Part shown: positions 36,619-46,249 of the stretch, one piece after another
Position numbering within the stretch: the first letter of the stretch is position 1
Layout of the letters: the number at the start of each line of letters is the position of its first letter
Assembly: GCA_963667425.1 (NCBI GenBank)
Contig: OY763407.1
Span: 496,001 to 560,000, forward strand
Direction: 5' to 3'
Length of the DNA stretch: 64,000 bases
From: G963667425 sp963667425 [NCBI: bacterium]
Lineage (GTDB): Bacteria; UBP6; UBA1177
The notes under the pieces: model-generated
The model's input: the letters and a program-made list of their open reading frames with translations, nothing else
What the model was told of the DNA's origin: nothing
The model's database searches: none
Made by a program: the position numbers and the translations under genes

Positions 36619-36900
36619 TTAGTCTATCAAAGGGATCTCTGAATTTCTGTTTATTGAAATCTTTGTTTCATTACTATTTATTTGATAGTAAGATCTGGTG
36701 TGGCTTACTATATTTATAATCGTATCTTTTTTTATTCTTCCAATTTCTTTTAAAGGAATGTTTGTTCCAGTGTATACAAAAACAGGTTATTTATCGGCAT
36801 AATAAACTTTTTTTGTTTCTGCTGAAAGAACTAAAGGCATAGTAAAAATAAAAGTTACAAACAGTAGAGATAAAAATAACTGTAAACTTTTTATATTCAC
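36619..36900 (-). pseudogene. Small secreted protein gene interrupted by TAA
   Basis: On the minus strand GTG at 36900 follows AAAGGA by 8 nt. It encodes a signal peptide (MNIKSLQLFL-type start, hydrophobic core, cut near VLSA-ETKK) and then stops at TAA 36787-36789 after 37 residues. The same frame continues as 55 residues (PVFVYTGTNIPLKEIGRIKKDTIINIV..., ending IPLID) to TAA 36619-36621. The continuation resembles a small SH3-like domain. One in-frame stop in an otherwise coherent secreted protein suggests a recent nonsense mutation or sequencing error. Function is unknown. Confidence 0.55.
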
Positions 36901-37179
36901 GATTCTAATCCTTTAAAAAACAATAGAATTTCTACTATATAAGAGCTTTTTTTGTCAAATCTGGTGTTTTATCGAGGCTTAATTTAAAAGATTATGTTAA
37001 TTTTTTATAAAAAATCAAAAACTTATTTGTTTAAAAAAGTAATCGTATAGCTGTTTTATGTTTTTGTAAATATCTTTGTTTAAAAGACTCAATTTTTCTA
37101 TTGCTTTGCTTTTGTACAAAAACATGAAAAGAATTTTTTATAATATTTGAAGTTGCTTAAAAAACTGGTGTTTTTCTTG

Positions 37180-37208
37180 TTGACAATTTTTTTTAAAAAA
37201 GTAATAAT
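37180..37208 (+). promoter_or_regulatory. Sigma-70-like promoter for caspase-like gene
   Basis: TTGACA at 37180-37185 and TAATAAT at 37202-37208 are separated by 16 nt, about 45 bp before ATG 37254. The intervening sequence is an A/T tract (T8 then A6), which often raises promoter strength. Confidence 0.5.
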
Positions 37209-37253
37209 TAACTGCCGCGGTTGAAAAATTTACAAAAGAATTGGAGGTTTAAT

Positions 37254-38087
37254 ATGAAACATTATCGTTTAATATTGTTGTTTGCTTTTGTTTTGTTAAG
37301 TTTCTCTGTTTTATATGGCGGAACATGGGGATATCCTTCCCATATATGGATAAAAGGTTTTGCTGTTGAAGATTATATTGATATTCCCGGTGAAGATTTT
37401 GATCTTACATATTCAGGGCAAAGTATGTCTGTTTTTTCCATTTACATTAGAACTTACATTGGTATTGAAGGTTATCCAATTAGTACTGCAGATCATGGGC
37501 AATATCTCGACACAGCTGTTACCACATCTGCTATGCAGAATGTAAATAATGAAGATATGGTCTGGTTTACAGGCCATGGAGAAGATGAAGGCTATGGTCC
37601 GATGTTTTGGAATTTTAACGTTTTTGAAGCAGATGATGCAGCTTATGATTATTCCACAAAATGGGTTTTTTATGATACCTGTAAAAGTATTTATAGAAGT
37701 GACGGAGCAATAGTTCCTGCATTTGAAGGTGTTCATTCAATTTTTGGATATGCTTCAAATGTTTGGCAGTTTAAATACTGTCACTGGAAAAATGGCAGCT
37801 ATGTTTGTGATTATTCTTATCAGATGCCTGCAACTTTTGCTCAGAAGTGGGTTCGTAATCTTGATCCTATGTATAATGCGTGGACGGATGCTGTAGAACA
37901 GGAAGTTGTGAATGATGGCGGTTATTCTGTGGCGGCAGGCGCATATCAGGTAAGAGGCTGGATAGGCTCAACCTATTTTAATGGTAATTTTCAGATAATA
38001 AACAACACATATAGCGATCCTGTTCCACACAATTCTTCTTTCCCTGTCTGGAGAAACGTAAAAACATGGGGAACACCATCATATTAA
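37254..38087 (+). CDS. Secreted caspase-like (His-Cys) protein
   Basis: The product has 277 residues from ATG 37254, with GGAGG upstream. The signal peptide ends near YGG (22). The core has DMVWFTGHGEDEGYG with His108-Gly109 after a hydrophobic strand, and 35 residues later WVFYDTCKS with Cys143 after another strand. A strand-HG then strand-xC arrangement is the clan CD (caspase/gingipain/CHAT) dyad. The plan recalls uncharacterised DUF6345-type proteins. It is probably a secreted or periplasmic cysteine peptidase, but substrate and activation are unknown. It is followed 14 nt later by a secreted partner, so the pair is likely one system. Confidence 0.6.
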   Translation: MKHYRLILLFAFVLLSFSVLYGGTWGYPSHIWIKGFAVEDYIDIPGEDFDLTYSGQSMSVFSIYIRTYIGIEGYPISTADHGQYLDTAVTTSAMQNVNNEDMVWFTGHGEDEGYGPMFWNFNVFEADDAAYDYSTKWVFYDTCKSIYRSDGAIVPAFEGVHSIFGYASNVWQFKYCHWKNGSYVCDYSYQMPATFAQKWVRNLDPMYNAWTDAVEQEVVNDGGYSVAAGAYQVRGWIGSTYFNGNFQIINNTYSDPVPHNSSFPVWRNVKTWGTPSY

Positions 38088-38101
38088 TTGGAGGCAAAAT
38101 T

Positions 38102-39055
38102 ATGAGAAAAATTATCTTTTTAACTATATTGATTTTAGGAACAATACTTACTGCTGCTGAAGGTGATTTTGTAACATTAGGCGAGAATGTTGAATCGTTT
38201 TTAAATAATGGATCAAAAAATATAGAAACTTCACACAGATCAGGACTTGATATAAATAAATCATCTTTTAAAAGCTACAGTGATGCATGGTCTGAATCTT
38301 ATATGAGCGAATACAGTGTCGCAGCGGATTTTTCGCTTGCAGAAAAACTTAAAGAGCTTTTCTTCAGTTCTAAAAGTGTTGAAAAATATGATTCTTTTAC
38401 AAATGAGAAAGGGGAAATCAGGTTTCAGAAGAAAGAAGTTCCTATGCCATCAGACCTGGTAATAAAATCGGGAACAAAAATAGAGATAGAAGATTACATC
38501 AAGCTTGCGGAGAAAAAACTTTATGAAACATTTGGCGAAGCTATTGAAGGATATGAATATTCCAATTACGCCATAGATGAAGTATCATGCGTATCATGTA
38601 AAGATAATTCAAAAATGATTTCCGGCATTTCAATAAGATTCAGACGTATATTTAAAGGGGGAATTGTTGATGAAAACACTTCCTATATAAGAATCGAATT
38701 TGATCCTGATAGCTCAGTAAGAAGATTAAATGTAAAATGGCCTGAGATAAAAGAACTTTCTGTAAAAAAATCTATCAGAAAAATAAATAATTCCATAGAC
38801 CCTGTCATGACGTACTTTTCAGAACTTAAAGAAATAAGAAAAGGAACGGAAATGCTCTCTGTTAAAAACATAGAAATAAACAGTGCGGCAAGATTCTGGA
38901 TAGCTTTCGAAAATAACGGAGAAACAGTTCTCTCTCCAGGATATTCTTTTATAGGAACAATACATCTTGAAGATGGAAGCATTGCATCTGCAAAAACAGA
39001 AGCATCTTTAATTGATGAATATTATCAGAATTACCTTAAATCTTTTTCAAAATAA
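38102..39055 (+). CDS. Secreted partner of caspase-like protein, FTP/PepSY-like
   Basis: The product has 317 residues from ATG 38102, with GGAGG 7 nt upstream; an upstream in-frame ATG is rejected. The signal peptide ends near LTAAEG. The middle (about 140-230) has a pattern of LAEKKLYETFGEAI..., ISGISIRFRRIFKGGIVD and VRRLNVKWPEIK. This recalls FTP/PepSY-type folds found in protease propeptides and inhibitors. The C-terminal part again shows strands with a WIAFENNGETVLSPGYSF stretch. I infer a chaperone or inhibitor of the upstream caspase-like protein, but recognition is weak and the family is otherwise unknown to me. Confidence 0.55.
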   Translation: MRKIIFLTILILGTILTAAEGDFVTLGENVESFLNNGSKNIETSHRSGLDINKSSFKSYSDAWSESYMSEYSVAADFSLAEKLKELFFSSKSVEKYDSFTNEKGEIRFQKKEVPMPSDLVIKSGTKIEIEDYIKLAEKKLYETFGEAIEGYEYSNYAIDEVSCVSCKDNSKMISGISIRFRRIFKGGIVDENTSYIRIEFDPDSSVRRLNVKWPEIKELSVKKSIRKINNSIDPVMTYFSELKEIRKGTEMLSVKNIEINSAARFWIAFENNGETVLSPGYSFIGTIHLEDGSIASAKTEASLIDEYYQNYLKSFSK

Positions 39056-39082
39056 CCTTAATCTTAATTTTGTAACTAATAT

Positions 39083-39098
39083 AGAGTTTTAAAACTCT
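39083..39098. promoter_or_regulatory. 16-bp perfect palindrome upstream of glpK
   Basis: AGAGTTTTAAAACTCT reads the same on both strands and ends 14 bp before the -35 box. It is not followed by a T-run, so an operator for a dimeric regulator is more likely than a terminator. Confidence 0.4.
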
Positions 39099-39111
39099 TG
39101 CTTATTAATTC

Positions 39112-39139
39112 TTGCATCAGAAATTCTCTTTGATATTAT
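39112..39139 (+). promoter_or_regulatory. Sigma-70-like promoter for glpK
   Basis: TTGCAT at 39112-39117 and TATTAT at 39134-39139 are spaced by 16 nt, 36 bp before ATG 39176. The -10 and spacing match the znuA and lipoprotein promoters. Confidence 0.5.
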
Positions 39140-39160
39140 GTGCTGTTGTATATTAAATAA

Positions 39161-41603
<2,443 letters not shown>

Positions 41604-41695
41604 ACAACTTAACCCAATTAAATAAAACATTTCCTTGTAAAAATATCATAAAGATTTAAACTAAATCTGAGTTGAACAAACTGCAGGAGAAACAA

Positions 41696-42334
41696 ATGAA
41701 AAGAATCTACACACTTTTACTAGTTTTCTTCAGTTTTCTTGTGGGATTTACAGCATGTGATGACGGAAGTAATAATGAAGATGATAAAGATGTTTATGAA
41801 GAGCCTGATGAAGATATTTTGTATGGCTGCCAATATACAACTTTTTCTTTAAATGTTACAGGAGATGTAAAAGATAAAAATGGAAATCCGATAAAAGATA
41901 TTAAGCTTATTTATAACTACACACTTGAAGCTACATCAAAAGAAGTAACTGCTCAGTCTGATGAAAATGGAGATTTTGTAATTGCAGATGAAGATTCTAA
42001 TTGCTGGGGAGAAAATTATAAGCCATCTAAACTTACAATAGAAGATATTGACGGCGAACTTAACGGCACATTTGAAAATAAAGAAATTACAGACATGGAA
42101 TTAAACTGCTACGACAATCCTGAAAGTGGTTGGGATAAAACCAGAATATGTGAAGGAGTAATTTCTGTAATTTTAGATGAAAAAGAAAGATCAGATGAAG
42201 ATTTTATTGATAACGACATAGTAAATGACGAAGATATTGTTGATTCAGACGAAGCAAATAATGATTTAGATGAAGAAGACAATGATTTAGATGAAGACAT
42301 CTCTGATTCAGACGAAGAAGATCAGGATTATTAA
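41696..42334 (+). CDS. Acidic lipoprotein of unknown function
   Basis: The product has 212 residues from ATG 41696, with AGGAGA upstream. The lipobox Cys is at 21 (GFTAC-DD). Residues about 45-150 resemble a small beta-sandwich of the carboxypeptidase-regulatory type (DVKDKNGNPIKDIKLIY, then SDENGDFVIADED). The last 50 residues are almost pure Asp/Glu/Asn/Ser. Acidic stretches at both ends echo the lipoproteins at 24-26 kb and seem to be a house style of this organism. Binding of cations or surface exposure is possible. No close family is recognised. Confidence 0.7.
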   Translation: MKRIYTLLLVFFSFLVGFTACDDGSNNEDDKDVYEEPDEDILYGCQYTTFSLNVTGDVKDKNGNPIKDIKLIYNYTLEATSKEVTAQSDENGDFVIADEDSNCWGENYKPSKLTIEDIDGELNGTFENKEITDMELNCYDNPESGWDKTRICEGVISVILDEKERSDEDFIDNDIVNDEDIVDSDEANNDLDEEDNDLDEDISDSDEEDQDY

Positions 42335-43062
42335 AAAATAAAGTCATATTTTTAAGTCAAAAGTAAATTTTAAAGAAAAATTAAACGCAAAATAACAAAA
42401 GAGCAAAGGTAAAGTAAACTTTATATTACATTTATAAGAAAAAAAGTACGTCAGAAAAATATTTTAGTGTGTCAAAGAATAAAAAAAGTATGGAAGAGCA
42501 TTTTTGTAAAGTGAAAATAGAAAAAAAAGTACGTCTGGAAAAAATCTAAGTACGTCAGAAAAGAAAAAAAGTTTGTCAGAAGAAAAAAATATAAGGAAAT
42601 ATAAAATTAAGTTTACACTTTTTAACAAAAAAGTACGTCAGAAAAAATTCTGATAGTGAAAATTGATAGTCAGAGTACGTCTGAAGAATTCTTTGATGTT
42701 AAAATAGAAAGCTTATGTGCGTCATAAAACTTTTTTGATGTTAAAATAAATTCATGTCAGATGAATATTATAAAAAATATTGTTTTAGTGGCTCAACAAT
42801 GTGTTAAACAGAAAAATTTTCATTAATTATAAAATAAAAAATAGCAAACAAACCGGTTGGTATATAATAATAAAACATAAACCTGACTCACAAAGATAAA
42901 TTTAATGAACTATCTTAAAATATTGAGTTAAATTCAAAAAAATATTGAAATTTAAACATATCAGTAGTTAAATGCAGTTGTGCGAAGAAGAACTTAAAAC
43001 AGTTGAGCTCTATCCTGATGCAGGCTGGACTTTAGAAACAGTTTGGAAAGTAAATATTATTG
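42335..43062. other. Intergenic region with repeat lattice
   Basis: This 728-bp region has no long frame. From 42445 to about 42767 it holds the 21-bp-spaced repeats (separate entry). From 42768 to 42970 it is plain AT-rich sequence, and a short frame at 42972-43079 runs into the next gene. I see no terminator with a clear stem for the lipoprotein gene. Confidence 0.6.
42445..42767. repeat. AGTACGTCAGAAAA-type repeats on a 21-bp lattice
   Basis: About nine to ten degenerate copies of AGTACGTCAGAAAA start at 42445, 42466, 42487, 42528, 42549, 42570, 42632, 42674, 42716 and, weaker, about 42753. Until the last copy, intervals are 21, 21, 41, 21, 21, 62, 42 and 42, all near multiples of 21 bp, two helical turns. 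Between later copies a second unit, like GATGTTAAAATAGAAA, fills the odd lattice positions (42653, 42695, 42737). All three frames contain stops, so it does not code now. Iteron-like protein binding sites or a decayed tandem array are the main readings. Confidence 0.65.
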
Positions 43063-43079
43063 ATGGAAGAAAAGATTAA
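42972..43079 (+). CDS. Short frame, possible gene remnant
   Basis: A 35-residue frame (MQLCEEELKTVELYPDAGWT..., ending NIIDGRKD) runs into the start of the nucleotidyltransferase gene and overlaps it by 17 nt. It has no ribosome site. The AGWTLETVWKV segment looks like the tail of a secreted repeat protein, so it may be the remnant of a deleted gene or simply chance. It could also serve as a leader frame coupling translation to the next gene. Confidence 0.2.
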   Translation: MQLCEEELKTVELYPDAGWTLETVWKVNIIDGRKD

Positions 43080-43821
43080 GAAGCATTTATCTGATTTAGA
43101 GAAGGAAAAAGGAATTAAAATTCTTCTTGCATGTGAAACAGGTTCAAGAGCGTGGGGATTTCCTTCGCCTGATAGTGATTTTGATGTTAGGGTTATTTAT
43201 AAACATGAGAAAGACTGGTATTTAAGCTTGACCGAAGAAAAAGATACAATCGAATATTTCCTTGAAAATAACGATATTGATATAAGCGGCTGGGATCTTA
43301 GAAAAAGTCTGAGATTACTTTGGAAATCTAATCCGCCATTGCTGGAAAGAATCCAGTCACCAGTTATTTACAAAGCCGACAAAGATTTTCTTGCTGGAAT
43401 TAATTCAATCGCAAAGAAAACTTATTCAAGAATTGCGGCAATTCACCACTATTTGAGCATGGCAAAGAAAGCATTTGAAGAAGTTATGAATTCAGATGAA
43501 TATAAACTTAAAAAGTTTTTTTATGCACTTCGTGCTTCTACAGCCTGTTTATGGATTTTAGAAAAAGAGGGGATACCGCCGATTGAATTAAAAAAAATGC
43601 TGTTTGAACTGAATTTGCCGGAAAATTTGAAAGCAAGAATTAATGAGCTGATTAAGATAAAGTCAGCTATAAGCGAAAAATATTTACACAAAGGCGAGAA
43701 TGAATTGACTGAGTTCATGAAAAAATGCATTTTAAGAGCAGATATGGAATCTAAATGTTTGCCTTCGTCGAAGGGAGAAATTACGGAGCTAAATCAATTC
43801 TTCAGAAAGACTTTGGATTAA
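43063..43821 (+). CDS. RlaP-family nucleotidyltransferase (copy 1)
   Basis: The product has 252 residues from ATG 43063; the TTG one codon earlier has no better site. The N-terminus has the polymerase-beta nucleotidyltransferase signature: GSRAWGF (27-33), then DSDFD with Asp39 and Asp41 as metal ligands. The rest is helical with RIQSPVIY and a Lys-rich middle. It matches the RlaP/YcgL family linked to RNA repair in some bacteria, but a biochemical activity is not settled. It lies 3 nt before a second member of the same family; an RNA ligase gene is not seen nearby. Confidence 0.8.
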   Translation: MEEKIKKHLSDLEKEKGIKILLACETGSRAWGFPSPDSDFDVRVIYKHEKDWYLSLTEEKDTIEYFLENNDIDISGWDLRKSLRLLWKSNPPLLERIQSPVIYKADKDFLAGINSIAKKTYSRIAAIHHYLSMAKKAFEEVMNSDEYKLKKFFYALRASTACLWILEKEGIPPIELKKMLFELNLPENLKARINELIKIKSAISEKYLHKGENELTEFMKKCILRADMESKCLPSSKGEITELNQFFRKTLD

Positions 43822-43824
43822 TTA

Positions 43825-44922
43825 ATGATAATCGAAGATTTAAGAAAAAAAGGTTTAATTATTCTTGAGTGTATTAGCGGCAGTAAAGCTTATGGACTTG
43901 ATACACCGGCATCCGATACCGATATAAAAGGTGTTTTCATTTTGCCCAAAGAGGAGTTTTATGGATTAAATTATACTCCGCAGGTAAACAATGAAACAAA
44001 TGATGTTGTGTTTTATGAATTTGGAAGGTTTATGGAGCTGCTCTCATTAAACAATCCTAATATTCTGGAACTGCTCAATACTCCTGATGCGGCAATAATT
44101 TATAAGCATCCGTATCTGGCTGAAATTAAACCGGAACTGATTTTATCCAAGTTATGCTGCAATACTTTCGGAAAGTTCGCATTATCTCAAATCAAGAAAG
44201 CGAAAGGACTTAAAAAAAAGATTGTAAATCCTGTTGCAAAAGAACGAAAAAGTGTGTTGTCATTCTGCTTTGTGAGTTACGGGCAGGGTGCAGTTCCTCT
44301 TGAAAAATATTTGAAAATGAAAGGCTGGAAGCAGGAATATTGCGGATTGGTTAATATTCAGCACATGAAAGATGTTTATGGTTTGTATTATTCTGAAAAT
44401 TATGGATTCAGCGGAATTACAAAAGGAAAGGATTCAAATGATGTCTGTTTAAGTTCAATTCCTAAAGAAGCCGGACAAGAGGCGATAATGTATTTCAACA
44501 GGAATGGATATTCAATTTACTGCAGGAAATATCGTGAATACTGGGATTGGGTTGAGAAGCGAAACGATGAAAGATATGAAAACACTAAAAGTCATGGTAA
44601 AAATTATGATTCAAAAAATATGATGCATGTATTCAGACTTTTAGAAATGGCAATTGAAATAGGAAAAGAGAAAAAAGTCAATGTGAAAAGAGAAAACCGT
44701 GATTTTTTATTGGATATTAAAGCCGGAAAATTTGAATATGAGGAATTGCTGAAAATGGGAGAGGAAAAACAAGCTGAAATGGAACTGGCTTTTAAAAATT
44801 CAAGTTTACCGGATAAACCCGATTTGGCATTGATAAATGAGCTGACATATAGATTAAGAGATAAATTTTATAAAGAGAATGTAATCAGGGAAGATTTAAA
44901 GATTGACACTCTTCAGTTTTGA
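43825..44922 (+). CDS. RlaP-family nucleotidyltransferase (copy 2)
   Basis: The product has 365 residues. The nucleotidyltransferase motif is GSKAYGLDTPASDTDIKG with Gly19-Ser20 and Asp31/Asp33. Downstream are NNPNILELLN and a large C-terminal region rich in Lys, Tyr and Glu with a conserved-looking KNYDSKNMMHVFRLLEMA. It is homologous in its first 100 residues to the preceding gene but belongs to a different branch with a longer tail. Two dissimilar family members side by side suggest a heteromeric or two-step RNA (or nucleotide) modifying system. The stop lies 18 nt before a structured element. Confidence 0.8.
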   Translation: MIIEDLRKKGLIILECISGSKAYGLDTPASDTDIKGVFILPKEEFYGLNYTPQVNNETNDVVFYEFGRFMELLSLNNPNILELLNTPDAAIIYKHPYLAEIKPELILSKLCCNTFGKFALSQIKKAKGLKKKIVNPVAKERKSVLSFCFVSYGQGAVPLEKYLKMKGWKQEYCGLVNIQHMKDVYGLYYSENYGFSGITKGKDSNDVCLSSIPKEAGQEAIMYFNRNGYSIYCRKYREYWDWVEKRNDERYENTKSHGKNYDSKNMMHVFRLLEMAIEIGKEKKVNVKRENRDFLLDIKAGKFEYEELLKMGEEKQAEMELAFKNSSLPDKPDLALINELTYRLRDKFYKENVIREDLKIDTLQF

Positions 44923-44940
44923 TTTAATATTTTCATGCGT

Positions 44941-45021
44941 AAAGGCTGAGAATTGTCGGAGCCATGTTGCCTGCTTTTAGCGGAACTTATCCGGTTGGTG
45001 AGCGGCTGCCGGACACTCTTT
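44941..45021. ncRNA. Structured element B (conserved fold, unknown)
   Basis: This element pairs with the copy at 45621-45705. Both share GGCTGAGA, then GCC, GCCTGCTTTT and AACTTA. Stems in the plus orientation: P1 AAGGCTG (44942-44948) with CACTCTT (45014-45020, one mismatch and one G-U), P3 CTGC (44971-44974) with GCGG (44980-44983), and P4 TCCGG (44990-44994) with CCGGA (45009-45013). P4 directly abuts P1. The transcribed strand is unknown. It lies after an RlaP gene on one strand and after a small gene on the other. Confidence 0.5.
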
Positions 45022-45079
45022 ATGCTCTTTTTCGTTATCGCTCATTTCTTTATCAAAAGTTATAAACAGTGCACTTTTA

Positions 45080-45535
45080 TTACACATCCTCATTATTCTT
45101 CTTTCTCTTCTCATACACTTTCTCATACTTTTTAACATATTTTTTCCAGGCTTCAAGCTCCACAGGAGACATTATCATTTCAGGCACATAAAGCCAGTAA
45201 TATTTTTCAGGATTCTTAAAAATAAGCCTGGCATAACCGGTATCAGAATGCAAATCCTGAAAAGCATCGGTAAAATCTCCTTTCCACTCAAGAGCCGGCT
45301 TTTCCAGCTGATACCTGAACCATAATTTAGCCTGCTCAACCATTTCTGCAATAAGATCCATTATTTCAGCATCATCAAAATATGAAGGGTTGTTCTCAAA
45401 CGTTTCAACTATTTCAATTGAAAAAACATCACCATAAACGTCAGAAGGGTTCAATGTTTTTTCTCTCATACCTTTAAAAGCCTTAACAACTCTCTTTATA
45501 TCAATAATCAAATATTCTCTTTCACTCTTTCTCAT
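45080..45535 (-). CDS. Small hypothetical protein (paralogue 2)
   Basis: The product has 151 residues and is not recognised. It starts at an ATG 6 nt after an AAGGAA-like site. The sequence is mixed, without signal peptide or membrane segment, and ends in a Lys/Glu-rich tail. It shares a plan with the protein encoded at 45725-46096: ENNPSYFDDAEIMDL against ENPEILKDTEIIEAL, then a Trp-rich strand (YYWLYVPEMIMSPVELEAWKKY) against (HWWWWWHEEFMTEEEIKRFNKY). The two are therefore diverged tandem paralogues. Each is followed by a copy of the structured element. Confidence 0.6.
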   Translation of the reverse strand: MRKSEREYLIIDIKRVVKAFKGMREKTLNPSDVYGDVFSIEIVETFENNPSYFDDAEIMDLIAEMVEQAKLWFRYQLEKPALEWKGDFTDAFQDLHSDTGYARLIFKNPEKYYWLYVPEMIMSPVELEAWKKYVKKYEKVYEKRKKNNEDV

Positions 45536-45620
45536 TTTATTCCTTCTAAATGTGATTTTTTATGCTGTATTTTGAAATCATTTGATTTTTACCTCAAAAA
45601 GGTTAAATTAATTAACCACA

Positions 45621-45705
45621 GGGGCTGAGACATGCCGCGTGCCGGAGTGCCTGCTTTTTTAAAGCAGAAACTTAATTCAGGAGTTACGGATCCTGAACAG
45701 CCCCC
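45621..45705. ncRNA. Structured element A (conserved fold, unknown)
   Basis: This is the best-formed copy. In the plus orientation P1 GGGGCTG (45621-45627) pairs fully with CAGCCCC (45698-45704). P3 CTGCTTT (45651-45657) pairs with AAAGCAG (45661-45667). P4 TTCAGGA (45676-45682) pairs with TCCTGAA (45691-45697) and abuts P1. Relative to element B, P1 base pairs change G-C to A-T and all of P4 changes while pairing is kept. A GGTTAA/TTAACC inverted repeat (45601-45617) flanks it. It lies between the two paralogous small genes, 20 bp after the stop of one. Confidence 0.55.
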
Positions 45706-45724
45706 GTTTCTGTATTTTTTTGGT

Positions 45725-46096
45725 TTATCCTCTTGTTTCTAAATATTTGTTAAACCTTTTTATCTCTTCTTCTGTCATAAATTCTTCATGCCACCACCAC
45801 CACCAGTGGACTTTTTTATCAGGAAAAAGCTCCTGACCTGGTCCTAAAGAGCTTTTAAGTACGCTCCATCCCCATTTGCCATATTCGACAAGATATGTAA
45901 TCTGTTTGTCTCCAATCTTTTTAAGCTCCTTTAAAGCCTCTATTATTTCGGTATCTTTAAGAATCTCAGGGTTTTCATTAACCGCCTCGGAAAGGTCAAA
46001 CAGAGTGCATCCTAGTTCAAATGGAAACGTGCATTTTGTCACTTTTTCAAATATATAGGATGTTCTTGTTATTATTCTCAAGGTTGTTTCTTTCAT
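45725..46096 (-). CDS. Small hypothetical protein (paralogue 1)
   Basis: The product has 123 residues and no recognised family. Features are an acidic helix ENPEILKDTEIIEALKEL, a run of five Trp after His (HWWWWWHEEF), and a basic end. It is cytoplasmic by composition (no signal or membrane segment). It shares its core plan with the 151-residue protein encoded downstream. The gene plus the structured element that follows its stop looks like a unit duplicated once. A nucleic-acid or partner-binding role is possible but is only inference. Confidence 0.6.
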   Translation of the reverse strand: MKETTLRIITRTSYIFEKVTKCTFPFELGCTLFDLSEAVNENPEILKDTEIIEALKELKKIGDKQITYLVEYGKWGWSVLKSSLGPGQELFPDKKVHWWWWWHEEFMTEEEIKRFNKYLETRG

Positions 46097-46185
46097 TTTA
46101 ACTCTTTCATTTCTTTAATATTCACCGCCATACTATCACTTTTTCCATATCTGTCAAAAGATTGACATCTTACTCTCCCACAAAA

Positions 46186-46213
46186 TTGACTACTTCTATA
46201 AATCTGCTATATT
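46186..46213 (+). promoter_or_regulatory. Sigma-70-like promoter for glyQ-glyS-recD
   Basis: TTGACT at 46186-46191 and TATATT at 46208-46213 are spaced by 16 nt, 37 bp before ATG 46250. Spacing repeats that of other promoters in the window. No T-box leader is visible in the short gap. Confidence 0.5.
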
Positions 46214-46249
46214 CTCCTGATATTTTTTTGATTGTAAGAGGTTTATATA

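Larger units (their letters stand above)
36516..37253. other. Long intergenic region with decayed gene and promoter
   Basis: This 738-bp stretch has no intact gene. It holds a small minus-strand frame broken by a stop (separate entry, 36619-36900) and, at the right end, a promoter for the caspase-like gene. The part from about 36920 to 37175 is AT-rich with T- and A-runs and no hairpin I can support. Confidence 0.6.

Noticed and set aside
36787-36789. Recoded stop (selenocysteine or pyrrolysine) in the small secreted gene
   Set aside because: The codon is TAA, not TGA or TAG, and no SECIS-like hairpin follows.
42445-42767. CRISPR array
   Set aside because: Repeats are only 14 nt, degenerate, and spaced by 7 nt or filled with a second repeat; no cas genes nearby.
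45621-45705. TPP riboswitch, because of GGGGCTGAGA
   Set aside because: The CTGAGA is not preceded by the required stem, the second conserved block (CCTGATCTGG...GCCAGCG) is absent, and no thiamine gene follows on either strand.
44941-45705. Integron attC sites downstream of small genes
   Set aside because: The AAC/GTT core triplets and the single long imperfect hairpin are missing, and no integrase is in the window.
46214-46249. T-box leader for glyQ
   Set aside because: Only about 40 bp separate promoter and start, too short for a T-box antiterminator.
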